From contig NZ_JAQNDM010000002.1 of the NCBI RefSeq assembly GCF_028368975.1, forward strand, positions 8,178,425-8,242,424: 64,000 nucleotides of DNA, given 5' to 3'. Source of the DNA: Stigmatella ashevillena. Lineage in GTDB: Bacteria > Myxococcota > Myxococcia > Myxococcales > Myxococcaceae. Shown here one piece after another: positions 26,425 through 35,170 of this stretch. The translations under genes and the position numbers were made by a program. The notes under the pieces are model-generated. The model saw only the letters and a list, made by a program, of their open reading frames with translations. It ran no database searches and was not told where the DNA came from. Numbering within the stretch: the stretch's first letter is position 1; each line of letters starts with the position of its first letter.

Positions 26425-28308
26425 ATGAATCGCATCAAGACCTCTCTCCTTTTCCGCCGAGGCTCCTGGTGGGTCTTGGGTGTGTTGCTGGCACTGCAAG
26501 CACCGCCTGGCTCGGCGCAGCCCGCTGCGTCCACGCCCTTGCCCAGCGCCCTCAACAATGGCAGTCCTGAGGAAGCGTCCCAGTATTACAAGGAGCTCTC
26601 CAAGAAGCTGGGCATCCTCACGCCCGCGACGATCGAAGCCCAGGCGACCGTCAAGAACCTGTTGAACTATCTCGGGTATGCGGAACTCCGCCCTGAGGAC
26701 ATTGAGTTCGCGCCGCCCGAGTCATTGATGGCGGGGACAGCGACTGTCGCGCAGGTGCTGCCTGTGGGCAGCAAGGTGGCGCTCCAGATGGGGGCGGGCT
26801 CGTTCTTCGCCCGCTGCAATGGCTGTCAGGATCCGGCAGCACCTCCGCTGCCTGACACGGTGGCTGTCCTCGCCACCAACGCGGCCTCCTCCCTCTTCGA
26901 AGTGGTGGATGCGGGCAATGGCAAGATTGCCCTCAAGGCGGACACGGGCAAGTTCGTGGCCCGGTGCCACGGATGCATCGCGAAGACCAGCATCCAGGAC
27001 TTCGCCGCCATTCACGTGACCGGTACCCCACTGCTGGGTGTTGCTCAGTTCACCCCGGAGCTCCTCCCCAACGGGAAGGTCGCCTTCAAGGCGGACTCAG
27101 GCAAGTACCTGGCGCGGTGTCCGGGGTGCTCGCCCGCCGGCAGGACTCCCAACCCGGTCGCGGTTCAGGTCACAGACGCCAAGACAGAGCCCAACGCTCA
27201 GTGGACCGTCGTCGTACAGAATGGCTCCGCGCACGAAGAGATCCTCGTCTCCCGATTCTTCGCGCCCAAGATCGTCAACTTCAGCGTCGCTCCCGAGCAG
27301 CGCAACATCGGCTGGCGTCGGCTGGTGCGCATGAAGGCCCGCCCCGGCTCCAACGCGAAGAAGCACTTCGTGGAGAGCGCCTGGATCCTCTTCAACCACT
27401 TCACCCAGCCACCCACCCACAGTCCCTTTGGCGGCACCCATGTGCCCCTGTTGTCGAAGAATGGCTCCGTCAACACGCAGGTGGCCCTGCTCACCCACTG
27501 CGCCGTCGGCCAGACCGCATGCCAGAACGCGGAGCTCAACAGCATCTACTGGATGGACTTTGGCCGCTCGGACAAGGGGTACAAGCTCTCCTACCAGCTC
27601 GACGCCTTCTTCGATGCCGGCGCGCTCGGGGGCAGCGCCCCCTATTATGTCCCCAACGGGTGTGACAGCTGCCATGGCTCGCTGCGCGGCAAGGCCGTGC
27701 TCAACTCTCTTGATACCGACCATTGGTTGGACCGCCTCACGGATGGGGACTTTCCCGCCCTGAACAAGCCCGATGCTCCTGCAGCGCTCTTCGACGCGGG
27801 CAAGAACGTCCAGTCGGCCCGTTACGCCGAGGCCTTCGACGTGCTGCGCCAGCTCAACCAGGAGATCGCAGCCATGCAGAAGCAAGTGAATCCCAAGGGC
27901 TTCCATCTTGCCGCCACCAACGCGTGGCTGGAGATCCACAAGACCTCGGTGGCGCCGGAGCCGGGCCTCACCAAGCGCGCCTTTGCCTTCTTCAACACGG
28001 GCCATCCGCTCAAGAAGGATCGCAAGCCCACTTCGGCTCCCTTGAACTGGACACCGAGTGCCGAGGACAAGGAGCTGCTCGGCCTGCTGAACAAGTATTG
28101 CTATCGCTGCCACGGCGCCGTTCGCTACGACATCTTCAGCAAGGACATGGTCGCGGATCAAAGCAGCCCCATCCTCGACCGGCTCGATCCCAATCCCACG
28201 CAAGCGAAGATTGTTGGCTTCAAGATGCCTATCGACCGGGAGCTCAGTGCCGCGGACAAGAAGCGCCTGATCGAACTCATCGAGAAGCTGTACGGACAGA
28301 CCCACTGA
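26425..28308 (+). CDS. exported di-heme cytochrome with fascin-like beta-trefoil, partner of the LodA-like oxidase
   Basis: 627 residues from the ATG at 26425 (a TTG 12 bases upstream is possible), with a signal peptide ending near GSAQ. Residues about 95-250 hold a three-lobed beta-trefoil, each lobe ending in a Cys pair: FARCNGC, VARCHGC, LARCPGC. A long middle region leads to two heme c sites, CDSCH near residue 413 and CYRCH near 559. It is the first gene of an operon with the LodA-type and LodB-type genes (gap 23 bp). I infer it takes electrons from, or anchors, the CTQ enzyme. Such a cytochrome is not part of the lodAB pairs I know. Confidence 0.75.
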   Translation: MNRIKTSLLFRRGSWWVLGVLLALQAPPGSAQPAASTPLPSALNNGSPEEASQYYKELSKKLGILTPATIEAQATVKNLLNYLGYAELRPEDIEFAPPESLMAGTATVAQVLPVGSKVALQMGAGSFFARCNGCQDPAAPPLPDTVAVLATNAASSLFEVVDAGNGKIALKADTGKFVARCHGCIAKTSIQDFAAIHVTGTPLLGVAQFTPELLPNGKVAFKADSGKYLARCPGCSPAGRTPNPVAVQVTDAKTEPNAQWTVVVQNGSAHEEILVSRFFAPKIVNFSVAPEQRNIGWRRLVRMKARPGSNAKKHFVESAWILFNHFTQPPTHSPFGGTHVPLLSKNGSVNTQVALLTHCAVGQTACQNAELNSIYWMDFGRSDKGYKLSYQLDAFFDAGALGGSAPYYVPNGCDSCHGSLRGKAVLNSLDTDHWLDRLTDGDFPALNKPDAPAALFDAGKNVQSARYAEAFDVLRQLNQEIAAMQKQVNPKGFHLAATNAWLEIHKTSVAPEPGLTKRAFAFFNTGHPLKKDRKPTSAPLNWTPSAEDKELLGLLNKYCYRCHGAVRYDIFSKDMVADQSSPILDRLDPNPTQAKIVGFKMPIDRELSAADKKRLIELIEKLYGQTH

Positions 28309-28331
28309 TTTCATTGAGTGAGGAGCACACC

Positions 28332-30602
28332 ATGACCCGATTCTTTCGCATTCATCCCGCTGTGGGCATTGCCCGCGTCGGCAACTCTCCGGACGAGTTC
28401 TTCATCGGTCCCGAGCATCCCAATCAGCCTCCCAACTTCGACATCACCCAGAAGAAGTTTCTTCCCTTCAAGGACAGTCAGGGCCGCATCAAGCGGCAGG
28501 CGGCCCGCTTCCGCGTCTTCGAATACACGATGCAGAACGGCGCACTGACTCCGCTGCGGGAGGTCACCTCGGGCAGCTCCGACGTCGTCAGCATCAAATG
28601 GAATGTCCACCTGGCCAACCGCAAAGCCGCCTTCTTCAGGTTCAATGGGCAGGATGGGGCGGAGGCCGGCGTCTGGAAGGGCGCGGACCCGGAGCCGAAC
28701 CAGCCCCGCATCAATCTGCGCAATGCGCATGTTCAGGGAGAGGTCGAGCGCAAGCGCCTGCTCCTCATCGACCCCGGGCTCAAGTCCATTTCGGGCCGGA
28801 TCCAGACGCCCGTCCCCCTCACCAACCCCAATGGCAACATCCCCATCGCCACCCTGGGCGAGCTGCGCACGGATGAGAATGGCAACCTGCTCGTGCTGGG
28901 CGGCCATGGCCAGTCCAAGAAGACCGCGAACGGCAAGCTCATCGACGACTATGTCAACAATGATCACTGGTTCGACGACATGTCGGACGGTCCCGTGAGC
29001 GCGGAGATCACCTACCAGGAGGGAGGCACGAACCAGACGGTGAAGCTGGAGGGGAAGGACGGCGCCTGGTTGCTTGTGGGGCCGCCGGATTTCGCCCCCG
29101 CGGTGGGCAACGTCGTGCGTCTGTTCGACACCCTGTGGGACCTGGCGGTGCGCTCGCAGAAAGTGCCGCTCGCCGACACGGACGGCCTCTTCAACCAGGG
29201 GTTGTTCGCTCGGCTCAAGCAGCAGCGCGCGGACTGGAGCACGACGACCCACTCCTTCCAGAACTACAAGCCCTCCTTCCGGCTGGAGGTGTTTCCCATC
29301 CTCGAGCGCGCCCTGGGGCACCGCCATGTCCACAACCCCGAAGCCTCCAAGGCCTTCCATGCCACGCTCGCGGGAGTGGAGCAGGATCTCGGCTCGGTGG
29401 CCTCGGTCAAGGGCAATCGCCTGCGCAAGACGATCTTCAACTACCTGCGTGACCCCTTCAGCACCACCCTCGAGCCCCTGCTGATGCCCAAGGGGCTGGG
29501 CGACTTCTACTCGGACTACGCGTCCGACGAAGGGATGGACACGAGGGGCTACTTCATGACCCTCACGAAGGTGCAGTACGCGGTGCTCAAGCGTTGGTCC
29601 GAGGGGGAGTTCCAGGAGGACTGGGACGAGAAGAAGGCCCACGCCATCGACCCGGACATCACCGCCGGAGGGCTTGATCGGGCCTCGATGGAGAATGGCG
29701 TGGGCGCCCCCTTCTTCCCTGGCATCGATTGTAGCTGGCTGGTGCGTCGGCCAGAGCTGTACGCGGCTCCCTTCCGCATCCACCACTCGGGCGTGGTGTT
29801 CCCCACCACGGCAAAGCTCGCCATTGGCCCGGGGTTCTTCTCGCAGCAGATGGCGCTGCCCTGGCAGGCCGACTTCTACCAGTGCAAGAAGCAGTTCTTC
29901 GACCCCAAGTCCTTCAAGAAAAACACCGTCGAAGGCGACGGCATGTACCACATGTGGTGGGCCGCGCATCGTCCGGATGACGTCTACGCGAAGAAGGGAG
30001 ACATCCAGATGGTCCCCTGGACTCGCTCTCTGGAGGCGGTCGCCGAGGTGGAGGCGCGCAAGCCGGAGATCAAGAACAGCGCGCCCGAAGGCACCTCCGC
30101 CGTCGAGATGGCCATGTATCTCCAGGTGCAGCAGAACTGGTCGCAGCTCGGCTTCGTCATCAACGAGGGTGACGCCTATTTCGAGACCCAGGAGCGCAGC
30201 GCTCCGACAGGGGTTGCCGCCGTGCGAAGCGCGACTCGGCTCAAGCTCAAGTCCTGGAAGGCCGACTATCTGTGCCGGGCCGACGCGGCTCCAGGCATCA
30301 CCTCCGCAGCCAGCGGGGCTGGCACGGAGTGGAACGTGGAATGGTTGAGCGACACCCGGCTCAAGCTCAAGTCAGTGAAGGGAGATTACCTGCAGCGCTC
30401 GGACGCGGCTCAGGGGGTCACCCCTGGGGCCACGGCTGCCATGACGGAGTGGATTATCGAGACCGCCAACGGCAAGTTCACGTTGAAGTCCTCGAAGGGC
30501 GACTGCCTGCACCGGGCCGCCGAGGCGGGCAGCGTCACCACCTGGTCCGATGGCGTGGGTAACCTGTGGGAGATCGAAGTGCTGGCACGCGCCAAAGTCT
30601 AG
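28332..30602 (+). CDS. LodA/GoxA-family CTQ-dependent amine/amino-acid oxidase with C-terminal trefoil
   Basis: 756 residues without a signal peptide, as usual for LodA. The N-terminus MTRFFRIHPAVGIARVGNSP is the family's signature, and FFPGIDCSW (Cys467), MALPWQADFYQC (Trp511) and WWAAHRPDDVY follow in the expected order. LodA-type enzymes oxidise lysine or glycine with a self-processed cysteine-tryptophylquinone and release peroxide. From about residue 635 come three trefoil lobes (TRLKLKSWKADYLCRADAA, TRLKLKSVKGDYLQRSDAA, GKFTLKSSKGDCLHRAAEA), similar to those in the upstream cytochrome. AGGAG precedes the ATG. The substrate cannot be read from the sequence. Confidence 0.85.
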   Translation: MTRFFRIHPAVGIARVGNSPDEFFIGPEHPNQPPNFDITQKKFLPFKDSQGRIKRQAARFRVFEYTMQNGALTPLREVTSGSSDVVSIKWNVHLANRKAAFFRFNGQDGAEAGVWKGADPEPNQPRINLRNAHVQGEVERKRLLLIDPGLKSISGRIQTPVPLTNPNGNIPIATLGELRTDENGNLLVLGGHGQSKKTANGKLIDDYVNNDHWFDDMSDGPVSAEITYQEGGTNQTVKLEGKDGAWLLVGPPDFAPAVGNVVRLFDTLWDLAVRSQKVPLADTDGLFNQGLFARLKQQRADWSTTTHSFQNYKPSFRLEVFPILERALGHRHVHNPEASKAFHATLAGVEQDLGSVASVKGNRLRKTIFNYLRDPFSTTLEPLLMPKGLGDFYSDYASDEGMDTRGYFMTLTKVQYAVLKRWSEGEFQEDWDEKKAHAIDPDITAGGLDRASMENGVGAPFFPGIDCSWLVRRPELYAAPFRIHHSGVVFPTTAKLAIGPGFFSQQMALPWQADFYQCKKQFFDPKSFKKNTVEGDGMYHMWWAAHRPDDVYAKKGDIQMVPWTRSLEAVAEVEARKPEIKNSAPEGTSAVEMAMYLQVQQNWSQLGFVINEGDAYFETQERSAPTGVAAVRSATRLKLKSWKADYLCRADAAPGITSAASGAGTEWNVEWLSDTRLKLKSVKGDYLQRSDAAQGVTPGATAAMTEWIIETANGKFTLKSSKGDCLHRAAEAGSVTTWSDGVGNLWEIEVLARAKV

Positions 30603-30608
30603 CCGCCC

Positions 30609-31805
30609 ATGATCACCGAGCCCATGTCCCGAATCACGGACCCGTTTGACCCTGCGGCTTCCGCTGTGACAGGTGCGCGCGCCTCCTACCCAGTCGTGGT
30701 GCTGGGAGGCGGCGTGGCGGGCTTGAGCGCTGCCCTCACCCTGGTAAGGGCGGGCGTCTCCGCCTGCGTCCTGGAGCGCACGGATTACTCCCCCTGGCGT
30801 CCCGGGGAGACCCTCTCGCCGGTGGCCTATGCCGAGCTCCAGCAGTTGCTGGCTCCCGAGCCGCTGGAGACGGAGGGCTTCCTGGCGTCGCATGGCCTGG
30901 AGGCCACCTGGGGCTCGGGGCATCCTCACCGCCACTCTTTCCTCACCAATCCCTATGGGAGCGGCTGGCACGTGGAGCGTCGGCACCTGGACGCGCTGCT
31001 GGCTCGCCAAGTCCAGTCGCTCCAGGTGCCTCTGTGGCGGAGCACCTGCGTCACCCACCTCGAGCGCGAGGGGCACGGGTGGAGGTTGCGGGCGCGGACG
31101 CCCCAAGGCCCCGTGGAGCTGCGCTGCGAGGCCTTGGTGGACGCGACCGGACGTTCCGCACAAGTGGCGCGGCAGCTCGGCGTGCGGAGGCACTCCTGGG
31201 ATGCGTTGTGCAGCGTGTCCGTGATCACCGACAGGCCTCCTGGGTTCCAGGAGCAGCGCTTGGTGGTCGAAGCCACGCCTCTGGGTTGGTGGTACGCCGC
31301 GCCGCTGCCCCAGGGTCGTCTCATCCTCTCGCTGCTGAGCGACGTGGATGTGCTCCAGCGTCAGGGTGCGTTGCAGCCAGCGGGGTGGAGCGCTCTGTTC
31401 TCCACGACCCGGCACCTGAGCGAGAGGGTAGGCAGGCTCGCGGGGGTGACACGACTGCAGGTACGCCGCTGTGAGACGAGCCGTCTGGAGCATGCGGCGG
31501 GAGCGGGCTGGGTAGCGGTGGGGGACGCCTCGGCGATGTGGGATCCGCTCTCGTCGAGCGGTATTCTCAAGGGGTTGCGCACGGGGCGCGCGGCGGCGCG
31601 GGCCCTCTGTGCCGCTCTGGGAGGAAACAGCGGAGCGCTGGAAGATTACGCACGGCAGGAGGCGGAGGAATTCATCCGCTACCTGTCCGCGCGCCGGGCG
31701 CATTACACCCTGGAGCAACGTTGGGCCGCGGAGGACTTCTGGCGGCGGCGGTTGGACGCACCCGCAGGTCTTGAGCTGGTGGCGGCCGACGCAGCCTACA
31801 CCTAG
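30609..31805 (+). CDS. LodB/GoxB-type FAD-dependent protein for CTQ maturation
   Basis: 398 residues. A Rossmann FAD site VVVLGGGVAGLSAALTLVRAG lies near residue 30, followed by RPGETLSP, and GWVAVGDASAMWDPLSSSGI, the second FAD motif, near 310. This is the tryptophan-halogenase/geranylgeranyl-reductase-like flavoprotein class that includes LodB and GoxB, needed to make the CTQ of the partner oxidase. Its ATG is 6 bp after the oxidase stop, and no clear ribosome site precedes it, so translational coupling is likely. A second ATG at 30624 is possible. The pairing itself is the best evidence for the oxidase call. Confidence 0.82.
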   Translation: MITEPMSRITDPFDPAASAVTGARASYPVVVLGGGVAGLSAALTLVRAGVSACVLERTDYSPWRPGETLSPVAYAELQQLLAPEPLETEGFLASHGLEATWGSGHPHRHSFLTNPYGSGWHVERRHLDALLARQVQSLQVPLWRSTCVTHLEREGHGWRLRARTPQGPVELRCEALVDATGRSAQVARQLGVRRHSWDALCSVSVITDRPPGFQEQRLVVEATPLGWWYAAPLPQGRLILSLLSDVDVLQRQGALQPAGWSALFSTTRHLSERVGRLAGVTRLQVRRCETSRLEHAAGAGWVAVGDASAMWDPLSSSGILKGLRTGRAAARALCAALGGNSGALEDYARQEAEEFIRYLSARRAHYTLEQRWAAEDFWRRRLDAPAGLELVAADAAYT

Positions 31806-31922
31806 CCCGGATCGATCACAAAGAGAGGGATCACCGCGTAGGGACCTGCCGACTGCGCGGCACCGAGATGCAGCGGGCACCATGTCCCAAATCCCTCCTG
31901 ACCACTCGCAGCTCTTGAGGCG

Positions 31923-32456
31923 TCAACCGTTGCGCTCTTGGACTGGGGGAACACGCTTGCTGCCCATGACGTGACACTGGCTGTGCTTCACTTCCCGAAA
32001 GAGCTTCCCTGTGAACTCCAGGAGGATCGGCGGCCCGTAGGCTGAACAGATATCGTAGGGCTTCAGGATCATCAGTCGGCTGTCCTTCCGGACTGCGAAG
32101 ACATGGTTCTCGGGCGGGGAGAAGATCTCCCCGGTGTTCCAGTCGATGACGAAGATGACCAGGCACCCGGTGCCGCATCCGATGTTCTCCACCGCCAGAA
32201 AGTGCCCCGCGAAGTTAGGCTCCTTCGCTTCCGCCCAAGCCTGAGAGATCCGCGTGCGATAGCGGCGTGCCCTGCGGTTCCACTGGAGCGGGGCCTGGGT
32301 CTTCAGGGCAACTTGCGCTGCGGGGAACGCCTTGAACTGAGTCTCGAAGAAGCCCGTGAGGGAATCGGGCTCCTCCCCTGCCTGCGCGGTGGAGGCAAGC
32401 ACGAGCGTGAGGAGGAGGAGGAGGGTGTGTCGAGCATTTTTGACCAGAGGCGCCAT
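31923..32456 (-). CDS. secreted protein of unknown function
   Basis: 177 residues from the ATG at 32456 with a signal peptide ending at TAQAG. The mature part has an ENIGCGTGCLVIFVIDW beta segment, ENHVFAVRKDSRLM and a Cys near the end of the chain; it looks like a compact periplasmic domain. It follows the methyltransferase gene by 20 bp on the same strand and is probably co-transcribed. I do not recognise a named family. Confidence 0.65.
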   Translation of the reverse strand: MAPLVKNARHTLLLLLTLVLASTAQAGEEPDSLTGFFETQFKAFPAAQVALKTQAPLQWNRRARRYRTRISQAWAEAKEPNFAGHFLAVENIGCGTGCLVIFVIDWNTGEIFSPPENHVFAVRKDSRLMILKPYDICSAYGPPILLEFTGKLFREVKHSQCHVMGSKRVPPVQERNG

Positions 32457-32476
32457 GAAAGTTGACTTCGGGCCCG

Positions 32477-33298
32477 TCACCCGGCGTGGTGAGGCTTTCG
32501 TCCCCACACTTGGAAGAACATGTGTGAAATGACGAGGACGTCTTCGCGCGCCAGATGTGCCACGAGTTCGGTCATCAGGGCGTCTAACTCCTTGGCCTCG
32601 ATCCTTCCGGCTTCGAGCAGCTCCGTGCGAACGTTCTGGATGAAGTGGACGAAGATCTCGCGGCGTGGATGGCCCTTGGGATAGACGGAAACGAGGGGCC
32701 GGACCTGGATATCCGTCAGGCCGGCCTCGCGAAGCAAGCGGTGGGAGCGGCTGCCCACGAACAAGTCGACGCCGTGATCGCGCGAGTGTGCTTGAAAGAG
32801 TTCGAAGAGGCGATCCCACGCCGGGCAGGGCGGATCGCAACGATGCGGCAAGTAATCGGCTTCGTGGCTGGCGACCGCGCCGCCGGGCCGCGCTAGCGCC
32901 ACCATCTCACGAGCGATTTCCTCGGGTCGCGGGACGTTGACGAGCACGAGACGCGCGTGGACGAGATCGAATGAGCCGGGCGGCTGCCCTGTTGCGCGCG
33001 CGTCTCCTTGAACCAGCTCGACGTTGTGCAGGCCCTGTTCGGCCACGAACGCGCGTGCGCGAGCGAGCGTGTCTTCACCGCGATCGAGTCCCACGACCGT
33101 GCCGGAGGGGCCTACGCGCGCGGAGAGTTGATCGAGCACACCGCGCGGACCACAGCCCAGGTCGATCGCACGGGCGCCCACGGGGATGTCGAGTTGGTCG
33201 AAGAGCCAGCTCGTCTCCCCCGCCAGCTCTTGCGCCTGGCGAATCAGACGTTGAGCCTCCGCAGACTCGTGGCCGAGCAAATAAAAATCCGTGCCCAT
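32477..33298 (-). CDS. class I SAM-dependent methyltransferase
   Basis: 273 residues. Motif I is RAIDLGCGPRGVLDQL (near residue 45), followed by GTVVGLDRGEDTLARAR, VQGDA and FDLVHARLVLVNVPRPEEI, the standard class I order. The C-terminal half gives SHEADYLPH and a cap region, as in small-molecule methyltransferases. AAGGAGAGG precedes the ATG. It probably heads a two-gene unit with the secreted protein at 31923. Substrate unknown. Confidence 0.85.
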   Translation of the reverse strand: MGTDFYLLGHESAEAQRLIRQAQELAGETSWLFDQLDIPVGARAIDLGCGPRGVLDQLSARVGPSGTVVGLDRGEDTLARARAFVAEQGLHNVELVQGDARATGQPPGSFDLVHARLVLVNVPRPEEIAREMVALARPGGAVASHEADYLPHRCDPPCPAWDRLFELFQAHSRDHGVDLFVGSRSHRLLREAGLTDIQVRPLVSVYPKGHPRREIFVHFIQNVRTELLEAGRIEAKELDALMTELVAHLAREDVLVISHMFFQVWGRKPHHAG

Positions 33299-33403
33299 GA
33301 CCTCTCCTTGAGGCGGTTGCGAATCTTCAGGGGATGGTGAAGACGGGCTAACACTGTGTCAACAAGAAAGCTGGCCATGAACGGCTGCGCGAGGTGAACA
33401 GAT

Positions 33404-33460
33404 GCGTATGTGCTTGGCTTCCAGAAGATCGACCGAACCGGCATCGGGGCCATTGTGGAG
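33404..33460 (+). pseudogene. possible short remnant of a PEP synthase/rifampicin phosphotransferase-like gene
   Basis: The plus strand reads AYVLGFQKIDRTGIGAIV, like the N-terminus of PEP-synthase/pyruvate phosphate dikinase-type proteins, then loses the GGKGANLG motif. Too short to be certain. Confidence 0.2.
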
Positions 33461-33575
33461 CACCTGGAGATGCCCACCCTGCGTGCAGATTTCCTGCATC
33501 ATTTCCCCCCACGTCGGCTCATTCTAGCTGCAATTCCATCAAGTCCCGATTCACACTGGACAAGCGAGTTCCCTG

Positions 33576-34142
33576 ATGAAGATCCGCTACGCGTTCTCTG
33601 CCCTTGTACTCTCTTGCGTGCAGGCCTGTGCTGGCCCCCTTGAGAGTCCCTCTTTCGAGCCCTCTTCCACCGCATCGATGGGTCACGCAGTCCAAAGTGG
33701 GAGCTGTGTTACCCAGCAGGTCTCGGCGGTGGCGCCAGGTGGCGGCGCTGGCTACCCCGTCCCCACGGCCTTCTCTGTCACGGTCGGCCGGGAGTATGAG
33801 GTCACCGTCAATGGCACCTATTTTGCCAATGATGGCCTCTACGCCGATGCTCGTTATAGCTCCCGCTTCAATGGCCCATGGCAGGACACTCCGGCCAATT
33901 ACGAGAACCGCGGTCCCACGCTGCTGGACTTGCAGTTCTGGGATGGGGCCGCCTCGGCGTTCGTGTCTCCCAATTGGGGGGCATTCTCCAGCGGCCATAC
34001 CTATTCTACTCGCTGGACTGCGGTCTCTGATCAGCTGCGTGTCCGCATCAACGACGACTACGCAAGCAACAACTCCGGCTCACTCTCCGTTACCGTCTGC
34101 GAGGCCGTTGACAGCTCGCCACTGCGTATGGGTGCGCCGTGA
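33576..34142 (+). CDS. exported lectin-like lipoprotein (LecA/PA-IL-type domain)
   Basis: 188 residues with an export signal (MKIRYAFSALVLSCVQAC, possible lipobox VQAC). The C-terminal domain is a beta-sandwich ending RVRINDDYASNNSGSLSVTV, which parallels the calcium/galactose-binding end of Pseudomonas LecA (ND...Y.NNSGSFSV). The rest, SVTVGREYEVTVNGTYF and QFWDGAA, suits the same fold. A surface or secreted galactose-type lectin is likely. Directly downstream is a transposase scrap, so the gene may have arrived with mobile DNA. Confidence 0.6.
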   Translation: MKIRYAFSALVLSCVQACAGPLESPSFEPSSTASMGHAVQSGSCVTQQVSAVAPGGGAGYPVPTAFSVTVGREYEVTVNGTYFANDGLYADARYSSRFNGPWQDTPANYENRGPTLLDLQFWDGAASAFVSPNWGAFSSGHTYSTRWTAVSDQLRVRINDDYASNNSGSLSVTVCEAVDSSPLRMGAP

Positions 34143-34153
34143 ACGGCTACAAC

Positions 34154-34264
34154 TCAGGTTCGCTGGTGCCGGACGGCGCCACGCACCTCTTCTTCACCGA
34201 GCTGGAACTTTTACGGCGTGTGGCGTCCCTGGTGCCCCCCACCCAAGCTGAACGCCTCTTCTGA
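34154..34264 (+). pseudogene. IS91-type transposase fragment
   Basis: The frame reads LVPDGATHLFFTELELLRRV, ASLVPPTQAERLF, then a stop. IS91-type transposases have a similar ELLRRLAALVPPP stretch before their C-terminal domain. Only about 35 codons are left. Confidence 0.45.
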
Positions 34265-34274
34265 GGCCCATGCC

Positions 34275-35012
34275 TCAAGGGTGGGTGATTCGTTCCAATG
34301 CCCTCTGGGCCGTAACGACCATGTGGTTGTAATCCGGCCCTTCGAAACCGAAGGTTTCGTAGCGCAAGACCACCACGATAGAGCCTTTGTGCTCGATCAC
34401 TTGCCGGGGTTGGTACGCCCACGAACACTCTCGCGAGCGCGGCACGTTTGTATCCCGCTGAAGGTCCACGCGGGTGTCGTCGCCGAGGTTGGCGAGGCTC
34501 ACGGCCACCATTTTGTGGCCGTATCCTTCGCACTCGGTGTTGGGCACGGCAGGGTCGAGCTCCGTCACTTCGAGCTGGAACTGCGGCGAAACGGTGTTGG
34601 CGCCACCCATCACCCCGTAATCCAGGCTGAAGAGGGGTTTCATTTCAGGAGCGCCGAGATCGGTGGGCATGCGAATCCACAGAGTTTTCCCCAGGCGCTT
34701 TTGATCGATTCCGTATTTCGAAAGATTGAGCTTGGCGATCACCTGCTGAAGGGCTTTCTCTTCGGACCTGTTTTCTACCTCAATCAGGATTTTTTCCGTC
34801 TGGACGAGACGGTTTTGGGCGACGTCGACCACATACGCCGCAGCCCAGGGAAATCCGGAAGGGTCTTGAACGACGGACTCGGCGAAGGCGAAGTGCCGCC
34901 CGTCGGCCGAAAAGCCGAGGTTGCGGAAGTTTTTGGCATCGGTGGCCCAAGCGGCGTGGGAGGCACCGACGGTGGCGAGCGCGATGATCAGGGCCTTGAC
35001 GAGTTTTTTCAT
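34275..35012 (-). CDS. DUF2259-type secreted protein
   Basis: 245 residues from the ATG at 35012 (GGGGA five bases upstream), with a signal peptide ending near HAAWA. The opening FRNLGFSADGRHFAFAESVVQDPSGFPWAAAYVVDVAQN matches the predicted secreted DUF2259 family: a beta-strand, a GFSADG.YFAFEE motif and VDVA.N. The function of the family is unknown. Four cysteines in the second half may form disulfides. Transcribed away from the lectin gene. Confidence 0.75.
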   Translation of the reverse strand: MKKLVKALIIALATVGASHAAWATDAKNFRNLGFSADGRHFAFAESVVQDPSGFPWAAAYVVDVAQNRLVQTEKILIEVENRSEEKALQQVIAKLNLSKYGIDQKRLGKTLWIRMPTDLGAPEMKPLFSLDYGVMGGANTVSPQFQLEVTELDPAVPNTECEGYGHKMVAVSLANLGDDTRVDLQRDTNVPRSRECSWAYQPRQVIEHKGSIVVVLRYETFGFEGPDYNHMVVTAQRALERITHP

Positions 35013-35170
35013 TTCATTCCCCGACGCCGGGTTCACGAGCTTGTACCAATGTCAGCCCCTCCGGCAACTGGAGTACGGGCCAATGACATCCATCGTGTTC
35101 CCGGAGGACTGCACGTTGTCCGAGCTGCGCACGAGCATGAGCGCGCTCGGTGGCAGATCGCACTTGTGGC

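Noticed and set aside
26425..28308. CxGC motifs of the trefoil counted as further heme sites
   Set aside because: They lack the final His of CxxCH; only CDSCH and CYRCH qualify.
33299..33575. Full PEP-synthase-like gene
   Set aside because: Only about 18 residues resemble that family, and the defining GGKGANLG motif is missing, so it is listed only as a possible remnant.
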